Assembly (NCBI RefSeq): GCF_008704935.1
Contig: NZ_CP023692.1
Coordinates: 868,001-932,000 of the forward strand
Length of the DNA: 64,000 nt
Source of the DNA: Streptomyces vinaceus
Lineage (GTDB): Bacteria > Actinomycetota > Actinomycetes > Streptomycetales > Streptomycetaceae
Reading direction: 5' to 3'
Shown: piece after piece, positions 1 to 8,522 of the stretch
Numbering within the stretch: position 1 is the first letter of the stretch
Layout of the letters: every line of letters starts with the position of its first letter
Made by a program: the position numbers and the translations under genes
Notes under the pieces: generated by a model
What the model was told of the DNA's origin: nothing
Databases searched by the model: none
What the model saw: only the letters and a program-made list of their open reading frames with translations

Positions 1-714
<714 letters not shown>

Positions 715-718
<4 letters not shown>

Positions 719-1773
719 CCGGCCACCCCCTCGATGCGCGCGGAGCGCCGCAGCATCCACAGGAAGAACGGTCCGCCGACGAGCGCGGTGACCACACCGA
801 CCGGTATCTCCTCGGGCGCCGCGGCCGTACGGGCGACCAGGTCGGCCAGGGTCAGGAACACGGCCCCGCCGAGCGCGGCCACGGGCAGCAACGCCCGGTG
901 TCCGGCGCCGACCACCATCCGGGCGGCGTGCGGGACCATCAGCCCGACGAAGCCGATGGCGCCGCTGCAGGCGACGAGCACGCCGATGACGAGCGAGGTG
1001 AGGACGAAGACCGCGGCGCGGAAGCGTCCGGTGTCCAGGCCCAGGGTCCGCGCGCCCTCCTCCCCCGCGAGGAGCAGGTCGAGCGGCCGGGCGAGCGCGA
1101 TCAGCAGGGCGGTGCCGGCGAGCAGCGCGGCGGCGGGCAGGGGCAGTTCGTCCCAGCGGGCACCGCCGAGGCCGCCCAGGGTCCAGAACAGGACGGACCG
1201 CATCTGGTCGGGATGCGCGGCGAGCACCAGCACCAGACTGGTGAGCGCGGACAGGACGTACTGGACGGCGACCCCGGCGAGGATCAGCCGCCCGGTGGTC
1301 ATGGTGCCGCCGCGCCGGGCCATGGCGTAGACCGCGACGAGCGCGCCCATCGATCCGGCGAACGCGGCGGCCGGTACGCCCAGGGCGCCGATCGCACCGA
1401 GCACGCCGAGCGCTCCCGCCGTTCCCGCCGCCCCCGCGCCGAGGACGATGACGAGGACGGCTCCCAGCGAGGCCCCGGAGGAGGCCCCGAGCAGGAACGG
1501 ATCGGCGAGCGGGTTGCGTACGAGGGCCTGCAGGACGGTCCCGGCGACGGCGAGCCCGGCTCCGACGACCGCCCCGAGCAGCACGCGGGGCATCCGCACG
1601 TCCCAGACGATGGAGGCGAACGCCCCGCCGCGCCGCCCCGGTCCGCCGAGCACGATGTCGAGGACCCGGCCGGGGGCGATCCGTACCGGTCCCAGCGCCA
1701 GGCCCGCGACGGCGGACGCGAGGAGCGCCGCGACGAGGAGCACCACCACGGCGGCCGTACGGGGGCGGCTCAC
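715..1773 (-). CDS. btuC: FecCD/BtuC-family ABC transporter permease
   Basis: Integral membrane permease of a metal-chelate importer, 352 residues, close to the usual length of the family. It is strongly hydrophobic throughout, with Gly/Ala-rich helices and family segments such as RNPLADPFLLGASSGAS and the later GFVGLMVPHAAR coupling region. The GTG start at 1773 overlaps the TGA of the binding-protein gene (GTGA), and its own stop overlaps the ATPase start, so the three genes form one tightly coupled operon. A longer open frame exists upstream, but it runs through the binding-protein gene and is not coding. Confidence 0.88.
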
Positions 1774-2759
1774 GCGGTGTCGGGGTGGAGCTGGCGGCCC
1801 AGGGACTCCACGGCGTCGGCGACGCGCACGCCGAGGACGGCGGAGGACAGGGGCAGCACCACGAACCGCTTGTTCTTGACGGCCGGAACCTCCGCGAGCG
1901 CCGGGTCGTTCAACAGGCGCTGCTTCTTGGCTTCGACGGTGGTGCCGCCGTAGTCGTAGATGAGGACGACCTCGGGCCGCCGCTCGATGACCTTCTCCCA
2001 CGACACGTCGCCGAAGGTGTCCTTGAGGTCGGCGAAGGTGTTCGTCCCGCCCGCCAGCGAGACGATCTCGTTGCCGATGCCGCCTCCTCCGGAGGTGAAG
2101 GCGGTCCCCTCGCCGGAGTCGTAGACGAAGACGGTCGGCCTGGCCTTGTCCTTGACCCGTGCGGTGACGGCGTCGATGCGGCGCTGCTCGTCCTCGATGA
2201 GGCGCGCCCCGCGTTCGGGCACGCCGAAGGTGCGCGCGACTTCGGTGATCTCGGTCTTCAGCTGTTCGAGGCCGACCGGGCCGGTGCCGCAGTACTCCAC
2301 GCTGAGCCGGGAGTTGATGCCGGCCTTGGCGAGTCCTTCGCGGTCGCGCCCCTGCGCCTTGTCGAAGGCGCTCGCGTACCCGCCGTAGACGAAGTCCGGG
2401 TCGGCGCCGAGGAGGACCTCCTTGGAGGGATACTGCTCGGCCAGCACCTTGATCTTGTCGTAGGCGGGCCGGTAGGCCGGCAGGACGGAGTCGTCGAGGT
2501 AGGCCGTCGCGGCCATCCGGTCCTGCAGGCCCAGGGCCAGCAGCATCTCGGTGGCGTGCTGGTTCATGGTGACGGCACGCTCGGGCGGGGCCTGGTAGGT
2601 GCTGCTGACACCGCAGTTGGTGACGGTGTACGGGAAGCCCGGCGCGGGGGCCGCCTCGGCGGCCCGGTCCCCCGCCGGGGGCGAGCCGCCGCAGGCGGCC
2701 AGGGGTATCAGGAGCGCGAGGGGAACGAGCGCGCGCAGAACGGCGCGGGGACGCGGCAT
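1770..2759 (-). CDS. btuF: Cobalamin/iron-chelate ABC transporter substrate-binding lipoprotein
   Basis: Extracellular solute-binding protein, 329 residues. The N terminus is a lipoprotein signal with lipobox LAAC and Cys23 as the lipidation site. The rest matches the Fe3+-siderophore/cobalamin binding fold (for example the early HATEMLLALGL segment and the late DVSWEKVIERRPEVVLI segment). A purine-rich Shine-Dalgarno sequence precedes the ATG. First gene of the importer operon, directly downstream of a cobalamin riboswitch, which is the main reason for proposing a corrinoid substrate. A siderophore ligand cannot be excluded from the protein sequence alone. Confidence 0.85.
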   Translation of the reverse strand: MPRPRAVLRALVPLALLIPLAACGGSPPAGDRAAEAAPAPGFPYTVTNCGVSSTYQAPPERAVTMNQHATEMLLALGLQDRMAATAYLDDSVLPAYRPAYDKIKVLAEQYPSKEVLLGADPDFVYGGYASAFDKAQGRDREGLAKAGINSRLSVEYCGTGPVGLEQLKTEITEVARTFGVPERGARLIEDEQRRIDAVTARVKDKARPTVFVYDSGEGTAFTSGGGGIGNEIVSLAGGTNTFADLKDTFGDVSWEKVIERRPEVVLIYDYGGTTVEAKKQRLLNDPALAEVPAVKNKRFVVLPLSSAVLGVRVADAVESLGRQLHPDTA

Positions 2760-2805
2760 GGCGAAGCCTCTCCGGGGGATCCTCGTCCCCTGGTCGACGT
2801 GAAGA

Positions 2806-2936
2806 GGCGATGCGTCAGTGTCTGACTCCCGGTGCCCGCGGGGGCCCGGTCACAGTGGCGGGACCGCACCGGATTCGCACCGGTTTCCTGTCCTGCACCG
2901 CCTGGGGTGGTTCGCCCCAGTCTGCCAGACCGTCAC
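2806..2936 (-). promoter_or_regulatory. Cobalamin (B12) riboswitch
   Basis: Read on the minus strand, the leader contains the hallmark cobalamin-aptamer core: GGAAACCGGTGCGAATCC, then GCGGTCCCGCCACTGTGA (the B12 box), then AGTCAGA. It lies about 45 nt before the btuF start, so B12 binding is expected to repress the importer. The outer limits are approximate, because I placed them by eye from conserved blocks and not from a covariance model. Confidence 0.9.
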
Positions 2937-2943
2937 GCAACGC

Positions 2944-2979
2944 CGTCGGGCCCGCCCCCTGGTGGGGACGGGCCCGACG
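2944..2979 (-). terminator. Hairpin terminator after tRNA-Trp
   Basis: Perfect 11-bp inverted repeat (2944-2954 with 2969-2979; arm CGTCGGGCCCG) with a 14-nt loop that can itself pair. It lies 15 nt past the tRNA 3' end and just before the cobalamin riboswitch, so it should separate the tRNA transcript from the importer operon. There is no long U tract, as is usual for Streptomyces terminators. Confidence 0.7.
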
Positions 2980-2993
2980 CCGCGTACTGCTCG

Positions 2994-3067
2994 CAGGGGC
3001 GGCAGGATTCGAACCTGCGGCATCTGGTTTTGGAGACCAGCGCTCTGACCAGCTGAGCTACACCCCT
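2994..3067 (-). tRNA. tRNA-Trp (anticodon CCA)
   Basis: Full cloverleaf on the minus strand. The acceptor AGGGGTG pairs with CGCCCCT (one G-U), followed by discriminator G. The D arm contains AGCTCAGCTGGT, the anticodon stem is CTGGT/ACCAG around loop CTCCAAA (anticodon CCA), and the T arm is GCAGGTTCGAATCCTGC. The 3' CCA is not encoded. 74 nt. Confidence 0.96.
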
Positions 3068-3114
3068 TCGGTGAGGGAAACTCTGGCATGGAGCGCCGTC
3101 GGGATCCAAATGGA

Positions 3115-3330
3115 TTAGTGGGTCGAGCGGGTGGGAGTTCGGCCCGCGCACGGGCTCGGGGGGTTCGCCGCCATGCGATCAGGTCCTCGTTCTCGCTGGT
3201 CAGGGCGGCGTCGAGCGGGGTCGCGGCCCCGTACCCGATCCGGTCGACGTCCACCCGATCGGACAGGAGGTACCGGGCGGTGGACAGTTGACCTCCGTGG
3301 CAGGCGGCCCGGATGGCGGCGGTGGGTCAT
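3115..3330 (-). pseudogene. Ankyrin-repeat protein remnant
   Basis: One minus-strand frame reads as a typical C-terminal ankyrin unit: AIRAACHGGQLSTARYLL, then GAATPLDAALTSENEDLIAW. An in-frame TGA stands just upstream of this segment, and no start codon with a ribosome site precedes it. After LIAW the frame runs through the end of the segment into the tRNA, while a neighbouring frame stops at 3115. The pattern is that of a 5'-truncated, frameshifted gene end. The resemblance to ankyrin repeats is by eye, and the piece is short. Confidence 0.5.
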
Positions 3331-3410
3331 ACGGCCGGCCGCGAGACCGGGGTGGGCGCCACCGGAGTCTCTCCTGACCGTCGGGGCCCGGGCGAGTTGC
3401 GCACGCCCCC

Positions 3411-3439
3411 TTGACCCAGCTGGTCCAGACCAATAGTTT
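3411..3439 (+). promoter_or_regulatory. Chitinase promoter with DasR-type operator
   Basis: A -35-like TTGACC (3411-3416) and a -10-like TAGTTT (3434-3439) are exactly 17 bp apart. Between them lies the palindrome TGGTCCAGACCA (3421-3432), which matches the known dre operator of the GntR-family N-acetylglucosamine regulator DasR (core TGGTCTAGACCA) at 11 of 12 positions. A repressor bound here would sit on the promoter spacer, so repression relieved by aminosugar phosphates is expected. Confidence 0.82.
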
Positions 3440-3495
3440 CCGGCATGCACCGCGCACGCGTCCCCGCACCGCTCCCGCCTCCGCAAAGGAAGCCC

Positions 3496-4821
3496 ATGCG
3501 CCGCAGCATGCCCGGCAGGCTGGCCGTCGCCGCCTGTTCCCTCTCCCTGCTCACCGCCCTCGCTCCCGCCGCAGCCGCGCAGGGCGACGGCGGACACGAC
3601 CGCTCGTACAAGCGGGTCGGGTACTTCACCCAATGGGGCGTCTACGGACGGGACTTCCAGGTCCAGGACCTTGAGACGAGCGGGGCCGCCGGCAAGCTCA
3701 CGCACGTCAACTACGCTTTCGGCAACATCAGCGCGGAGGGCAAGTGCTTCACCGGGAACGTGCCGGGCGAGGCCGACGCCTGGGCCGACTACGTCCGCCC
3801 GCTCGACGCCGCGAACTCCGTCGACGGGGTGGCCGACAGCGCCGAGCAGCCGCTCGCCGGGAACTTCAACCAGCTGCGCGAGCTCAAGGCCAAGCACCCC
3901 GGACTCAAGGTCCTCCTCTCGCTGGGCGGCTGGAGCTGGTCCACGCACTTCTCGGACGCCGCCCTCACCCCCGCCTCCCGCAAGGCCCTCGTCCAGTCCT
4001 GCATCGACCTCTACATCAAGGGCGACCTGCCGCAGGACGGCGCCCGCGGCGGCGCCGGCGCGGCGGCCGGGCTCTTCGACGGGATCGACCTCGACTGGGA
4101 GTGGCCGGGCTCGGCCGGTGACACGGACACCACGTACCGCCCCGAGGACAAGCAGAACTTCGCCGCGCTGGTCAAGGAGTTCCGCACGCAGCTCGACGCG
4201 TACGCGCGCAGCCAGAAGCGGAAGGACGCGTACGAGCTGACGGCGTTCGTCCCGACCGCCCCTGCCAAGATCGACGCGGGCTTCGACGTCCAGCGCATCA
4301 TGCGCGACCTCGACTTCGTGAACCTCCAGGGCTACGACTTCCACGTCTCCGGCGAGCCGGTCACCGCCCAGCAGTCCGCGCTCCGCGCCCGCGGCGACTT
4401 CAGCGTGGACGGCACGGTGGAGGCGTGGCGCCACCGCGGGGCGCCGGCGCACAAGCTGGTCGTGGGCATGCCGTTCTACGGACAGGGCTGGACCGGCGTC
4501 AGCGGCGGCGGGGACGGTATGGGCCAGCCGGCGGCGGGCCCGGCGCCGGCGACCTGGGCGGCCGGGTACGAGGACTACAAGGCGCTGAAGAACCTGGCCG
4601 GTTCGGGCGCGTACAAGGTCTACCGCGACCGCCGGGGCGGCCACGCCTGGCTGTTCGACGGCAGCACCCTGTGGACGTACGACGACCCGCAGGTGCTGCG
4701 GGCCAAGACGGAGTACGTCCGCGAGAACGGCCTGGGCGGGGCGATGTTCTGGTCCCTGGACGCCGACACCGCCGACGGCGAGCTGATGACGGCCGTCGAC
4801 CGGGGCCTGCACGGCCGCTGA
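3496..4821 (+). CDS. Secreted GH18 chitinase
   Basis: Hydrolyses chitin or chito-oligosaccharides outside the cell. The ATG at 3496 has AAAGGA five bases upstream. This start (441 residues) is preferred over an ATG at 3445 because it begins a clean signal peptide ending in AAAAQG. The mature protein is a single GH18 barrel: strand motif VLLSLGGWSWS, then the catalytic DGIDLDWEWP (195-204, acid Glu202), then LQGYDFH and a C-terminal GAMFWSLD. No chitin-binding module is present, so soluble fragments or accessible chitin are the likely substrate. The DasR-type site in its promoter ties it to GlcNAc control. Confidence 0.93.
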   Translation: MRRSMPGRLAVAACSLSLLTALAPAAAAQGDGGHDRSYKRVGYFTQWGVYGRDFQVQDLETSGAAGKLTHVNYAFGNISAEGKCFTGNVPGEADAWADYVRPLDAANSVDGVADSAEQPLAGNFNQLRELKAKHPGLKVLLSLGGWSWSTHFSDAALTPASRKALVQSCIDLYIKGDLPQDGARGGAGAAAGLFDGIDLDWEWPGSAGDTDTTYRPEDKQNFAALVKEFRTQLDAYARSQKRKDAYELTAFVPTAPAKIDAGFDVQRIMRDLDFVNLQGYDFHVSGEPVTAQQSALRARGDFSVDGTVEAWRHRGAPAHKLVVGMPFYGQGWTGVSGGGDGMGQPAAGPAPATWAAGYEDYKALKNLAGSGAYKVYRDRRGGHAWLFDGSTLWTYDDPQVLRAKTEYVRENGLGGAMFWSLDADTADGELMTAVDRGLHGR

Positions 4822-4837
4822 CCGGGCACGAGACCGG

Positions 4838-4875
4838 CGCCGCCGGGCCGCGGAAGACGACCCGGCCCGGCGGCG
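4838..4875 (+). terminator. Terminator hairpin after chitinase
   Basis: Perfect 13-bp inverted repeat (4838-4850 with 4863-4875, arm CGCCGCCGGGCCG) and 12-nt loop, starting 17 nt after the chitinase stop. Confidence 0.7.
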
Positions 4876-4942
4876 TCCCACCACGTACACCCCGCCCGGT
4901 GCTCGCCGCGGGACGGGTCGCCGGGGCGGTTACCCTCGCTCC

Positions 4943-5827
4943 ATGACCTCCGAAACGATCACCGCGGCAGCATCCGGCACCTGGCGGCTCGGCGATCTCG
5001 CCGTCCGCCGGATCGGTTTCGGCGCCATGCGCCTGACCCACCTCGCCGACGGCTCCCCCACCGACCGCGAGCGGGTCGTCTCCGTGCTGCGGCGGGCCGT
5101 CGAGCTCGGCGTGAACCACATCGACACCGCCTCCTTCTACTTCTCCCCCACGCGCTCCGCCAACGAGCTCATCAACACCGCGCTGGCCCCGTACGCCGAC
5201 GACCTCGTCATCACCACCAAGGTGGGGCCGGGCCGGGACTTCGCCGGCGAGTGGTGGTGGGCCACGCCCGGGCAGCTGCGCGGGCAGGTCGAGGAGAACC
5301 TGCGTCAGCTCGGCCGGGACCACCTCGACGTGGTCAACCTGCGGGTCCCGCGCCGGGAGACCTCGGGGTCGATCGCCGAGCACTTCGGCGCGCTCGCCGA
5401 CCTGCGCACGGCGGGGCTGATCCGCCACCTCGGCGTGTCCAACGTACGGCCCGACCACCTGGCCGAGGCCCTGGCCATCGCTCCCGTCGTCTGCGTGCAG
5501 AACCCGTACGGGATCGGCTCCCCGGCCGAGGACCACGCCTTCCTCGACGCGTGCGGCCGCCAGGGCATCGCCTTCGTGCCGTTCTTCGCCATCGCCGGCG
5601 CGGGCAAGGAGGCCGGAGCGGTCGCGGAGGAGACCGTCCAGGTGCGGGCCGTGGCCGAGGCCCACGGGGTGACGGCGGCGCAGGTGCGGCTCGCGTGGAC
5701 GCTGAACCGCGGCCCGCACGTCCTGGCCATCCCGGGTACCGGAAACCCCGGTCACCTCGTCGAGAACATCGCCACCGGGGCGCTGCGGCTGTCCCCGGAG
5801 GAGATCGCGCTACTCGAAGCCGCCTAG
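4943..5827 (+). CDS. Aldo/keto reductase, catalytic His replaced
   Basis: NADPH-dependent oxidoreductase of the aldo/keto reductase superfamily, 294 residues. The N-terminal strand and GFGAMRL motif, Asp61 in HIDTASF, Tyr66 and Lys93 in ITTKVG are at the expected places. The position normally holding the fourth catalytic residue (LQLH-type) reads NLRV, that is Arg134 in place of His. The C-terminal IPGTGNPGHL cofactor loop is intact. Monocistronic. Its last 18 bp overlap the 3' end of the convergent sugar kinase. The substrate is not predictable. Confidence 0.85.
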   Translation: MTSETITAAASGTWRLGDLAVRRIGFGAMRLTHLADGSPTDRERVVSVLRRAVELGVNHIDTASFYFSPTRSANELINTALAPYADDLVITTKVGPGRDFAGEWWWATPGQLRGQVEENLRQLGRDHLDVVNLRVPRRETSGSIAEHFGALADLRTAGLIRHLGVSNVRPDHLAEALAIAPVVCVQNPYGIGSPAEDHAFLDACGRQGIAFVPFFAIAGAGKEAGAVAEETVQVRAVAEAHGVTAAQVRLAWTLNRGPHVLAIPGTGNPGHLVENIATGALRLSPEEIALLEAA

Positions 5828-6811
5828 GCCGGCGAAGAGACCGGCGGCCAGGGCCGCCGTCTCGGCGAACGCCGGGACGCGGCCCGTGCCGCCGCGCCCG
5901 GAGACCGAGAGCGAGGCCGCCGCCATGCCGTACGCGACGGCGTCGGCGAGGCGGTCGCCGAGGGCGAGCCGGGCGGTGGTGGTGCCGGTGAAGCAGTCCC
6001 CGGCGCCGGTCGCGTCCACCGGATCGGGGTTGACCGGTACGCGGTGGTACTCCGCCCGCGTGCCGTCGTCGAGCAGCAGCCGGCCGGCCCCCGCCGTGAC
6101 CACGACCGTACGGGCGCCCAGCGCGCGGTAGCGGGCGGCGGCCGCCCGCGGATCGGCGGTGGCGACCAGGGCCTGTGCGTCGGCCGGGCAGGAGGTTTTG
6201 AGCAGCCCGGTCAGCGGGGCGATCCGGGCCAGCAGCTCGCGGGCCTCGGCCCGCCCGGTCAGCCGGGGGCGGAAGTTGGGGTCGTAGGAGACGTGCCCGC
6301 CGGCGCCCCGCACGGTCTCGGCGGCGGCCACCACCGCCTCGCGGCTGCTCGGTGACAGGGCGCCGGTGATTCCGCTGGTGACGAGGGCCTTCGTGCCGGT
6401 CAGCAGCTCCCGCCAGGACTCGACGTGCCGGGTGGAGAGGGTGGAACCGGCGCTGTGGGTGCGCCAGTAGACGAACTCCCGGTCGCCCTCGGTGTCGGAG
6501 GCCAGCAGGTACGCACCGTTGGGGCGCGGGGCGCGGCGTACGTGGGAGACGTCCACGCCGAGCGCGGCCGCGCGGCGGAGCAGCGGGACGCTGAGCTCGT
6601 CGTCGCCGACGACGGTGAGCAGGGCGGTGCGGGCCCCGGCGGCGGCCGCGGCGGCCGCCGCGTTGAGGGCGTCGCCGGAGTAGGAGATGCGGGCCGGGGT
6701 GCCGTCGGCGGCCTCCCGCAGAGCGGTGCCGGCGTGGATCTCGACGAGGACCTCACCGAGGACGAGGACGTCGTAGCCGCTCTCGTGGGCGGTACGGAGC
6801 GCGTGGGCCAT
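5810..6811 (-). CDS. kdgK: PfkB-family sugar kinase, probable 2-keto-3-deoxygluconate kinase
   Basis: Ribokinase-fold carbohydrate kinase, 333 residues. The N-terminal half carries the sugar-binding Gly motifs (ISYSGDALNAAAA) and the C-terminal half carries the signature DATGAGDCFTG with the catalytic Asp. The gene begins 2 bp after the stop of the KDPG aldolase. Kinase and aldolase together would convert KDG to KDPG and then to pyruvate plus glyceraldehyde-3-phosphate, so KDG is the best guess for the substrate. The divergent IclR regulator fits the same pathway. Confidence 0.8.
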   Translation of the reverse strand: MAHALRTAHESGYDVLVLGEVLVEIHAGTALREAADGTPARISYSGDALNAAAAAAAAGARTALLTVVGDDELSVPLLRRAAALGVDVSHVRRAPRPNGAYLLASDTEGDREFVYWRTHSAGSTLSTRHVESWRELLTGTKALVTSGITGALSPSSREAVVAAAETVRGAGGHVSYDPNFRPRLTGRAEARELLARIAPLTGLLKTSCPADAQALVATADPRAAAARYRALGARTVVVTAGAGRLLLDDGTRAEYHRVPVNPDPVDATGAGDCFTGTTTARLALGDRLADAVAYGMAAASLSVSGRGGTGRVPAFAETAALAAGLFAGLGGFE

Positions 6812-6813
6812 CC

Positions 6814-7452
6814 TCAGCGCCCCGCCGCGGCGCAGCCGGTGCAGCAGGGCCCGGCCAGATCGGCGAAGACGGCGGCCAGTTCGGCCGGATCCTCGGGCAG
6901 GCCGCTGCCGATGCCGACGGCGGTCGCCCCCGCGGCCAGCCACTCCCGGATCTCGGCGGGCCGGATGCCACCGGTCGGTATGAACAGTCCCTCGGGCAGG
7001 ACCGCCTTGAGGGAGCGGATGAACCGCGGACCGCCGACGTGCGCCGGGAACACCTTGGCGGCGCCCGCCGCCCGCACGGCCGAAGCGATCTCGGCCGGGG
7101 TAAAGCCGCCCTCGACGAAGACCGCCCCGCGCCGGCCGGCGACGGCGCGCACCTCGGGGGCCGGGTACGGGGAGATCAGGAAGGCCGCGCCCGCGTCGAG
7201 GGCGGTCTCGGCCTGGTCCGCCGTGGTGACGGTGCCGAGGCCGATCAGGGCGGGCCGGCCGTGCGCGTCGGCGAGCGGTGCGGTTCGGGCGACCGCCTCG
7301 GCCCAGCCGGGGGTGGAGGTGGTCAGCTCGACCACGCGGCAGCCGGCGGCCAGCAGGGCGGTGGTCCGGCGGGCGGCTCGGTCCGCGTCGGCGTCGCGCA
7401 GGACCGGCAGCAGGCGCTGGGCGGCCATCGCCTCGTACGGGTGACAGGACAA
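6814..7452 (-). CDS. eda: 2-dehydro-3-deoxyphosphogluconate aldolase (KDPG aldolase)
   Basis: Class I aldolase that splits KDPG. Visible family residues are the Glu in VVELTTSTPG, the Schiff-base Lys in AKVFPAHVGG and the phosphate-binding FIPTGGI and GIGSGL loops. I take the TTG at 7452 (212 residues) because GGAGGGG lies at ideal distance before it. An ATG at 7428 would give 204 residues but has only a poor ribosome site. First gene of the kinase/aldolase operon, facing an IclR gene across shared operators. Confidence 0.83.
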   Translation of the reverse strand: MSCHPYEAMAAQRLLPVLRDADADRAARRTTALLAAGCRVVELTTSTPGWAEAVARTAPLADAHGRPALIGLGTVTTADQAETALDAGAAFLISPYPAPEVRAVAGRRGAVFVEGGFTPAEIASAVRAAGAAKVFPAHVGGPRFIRSLKAVLPEGLFIPTGGIRPAEIREWLAAGATAVGIGSGLPEDPAELAAVFADLAGPCCTGCAAAGR

Positions 7453-7474
7453 AAGGACCCCTCCCTCTCCCTCT

Positions 7475-7536
7475 GTTCCACGGCGCCGCGCACCCCTTTG
7501 TTCCACGTAGTGGAACGAAGTACCGTGTAGCGGAAC
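7475..7536. promoter_or_regulatory. IclR-type operators between eda and the regulator gene
   Basis: A perfect 7-3-7 palindrome GTTCCAC-GTA-GTGGAAC occupies 7500-7516. Exactly 20 bp further, 7520-7536 repeats its layout in degenerate form (GTACCGT-GTA-GCGGAAC). A single half-site GTTCCAC sits at 7475-7481. The cluster lies between divergent genes and matches the type of site bound by IclR-family regulators of sugar-acid catabolism. The assignment to the adjacent regulator is inference. Confidence 0.75.
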
Positions 7537-7583
7537 CACTTTCGCAGACCCTACCCCCACCCGCCCCTGCACTGGGAGAGCGC

Positions 7584-8381
7584 ATGCCCGACGACGGACC
7601 CACCAAGGAATCGGCCGCGGGCCCCACGCGCGGCGGCCGCACCTCGGCCGCCGGCACGGCGCTGGAGAAGTCGATGCGGATCCTGGAGGCGGTGGCCGCG
7701 CCGGGCGGACCGCACCGGCTCACCGATGTGGCGGAGGCCGCGGCCGTGCCGAAGTCGAGCGCCTTCCGGATCCTCGCCTCGCTGACCGAGCAGGGCTTCG
7801 TACGCCCGGAGAGCGGAGCGCGGTACGGGGTGGGTCCCCGGCTGCGCGGGCTGTCCGCCCTGGTCGGCGGCGGCGAGCCGCAGAGCATCGGGCGGATCCT
7901 CGGCGAGCTGCGCGAGAGCGTCGGCCAGACGGTCCACCTGGCCCTGCGCAGCGGGGAGGCGCTCACCTACATCCGGAAGCTGGAGAGCGACCAGCCGTTC
8001 CGGACGGCCTCCCGCGTCGGGATGCGCATGCCGCTGCACAGCACCGCGATCGGCAAGAGCATCCTGGCGCACCTGCCCGAGGAGGAGGTACGGGCGCTGA
8101 TCGCGAGCGCGGGGCTGCCGCGCCGCACACCGAGGACGCTGACCGACCCGCAGGCGCTGCTGGCGGAGCTGGAGGCGGTCCGGGCCCGGGGCTTCGCGGT
8201 GGACGACGAGGAGAACGAGCCGACCATCCGGTGCATCGGCGCCGCCGTCCCGGGCCCGGACGGCCGCCCGATCGGCGGGGTCAGCGTCACCACGGTCACC
8301 TTCCTCGTCTCCCGCGAGGAGATCGAGGCGTACGCGCCGGCCCTGCGCGCGGCCACGGAGGCGCTCGTTCCGCTGCTGTGA
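7584..8381 (+). CDS. IclR-family transcriptional regulator of the KDG operon
   Basis: 265 residues. An N-terminal winged helix-turn-helix is followed by the IclR effector domain, with motifs ASRVGMRMPLHSTAIGKSIL and GGVSVTTVTFLVSREEIEAY. GGGAGAG precedes the ATG by 3 nt. The divergent eda-kdgK operon and the palindromes in between suggest local autoregulation and repression of keto-deoxy-sugar catabolism, released by KDG or a related sugar acid. The effector itself is inference. Confidence 0.88.
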   Translation: MPDDGPTKESAAGPTRGGRTSAAGTALEKSMRILEAVAAPGGPHRLTDVAEAAAVPKSSAFRILASLTEQGFVRPESGARYGVGPRLRGLSALVGGGEPQSIGRILGELRESVGQTVHLALRSGEALTYIRKLESDQPFRTASRVGMRMPLHSTAIGKSILAHLPEEEVRALIASAGLPRRTPRTLTDPQALLAELEAVRARGFAVDDEENEPTIRCIGAAVPGPDGRPIGGVSVTTVTFLVSREEIEAYAPALRAATEALVPLL

Positions 8382-8439
8382 AACAGTGGCGCGAAGCCTC
8401 CCTCCAGGCCTCCGGAAAAACTTCTTCGCGTTCTTCTTC

Positions 8440-8456
8440 CGGATAACCGTTATCCG
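8440..8456. promoter_or_regulatory. 17-bp perfect palindrome upstream of the sigma-CAP gene
   Basis: CGGATAAC-C-GTTATCCG, an 8-1-8 perfect inverted repeat, is centred 75 bp before the start codon of the sigma-CAP gene and 67 bp after the IclR stop. It is AT-richer than its surroundings. It looks like an operator for a dimeric regulator. The binding protein is unknown. Confidence 0.6.
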
Positions 8457-8522
8457 AACCCCGCTCGACGGTCTCCCAGGTATCGGGCATCATCGACCGC
8501 CGGTACGGACAGGGAACCTCAC

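Noticed and set aside
2994..3067. tRNA-Trp as attachment site of an integrated element
   Set aside because: No integrase gene, no repeated tRNA 3' end and no foreign-looking genes are seen on the 3' side, which holds the B12 importer.
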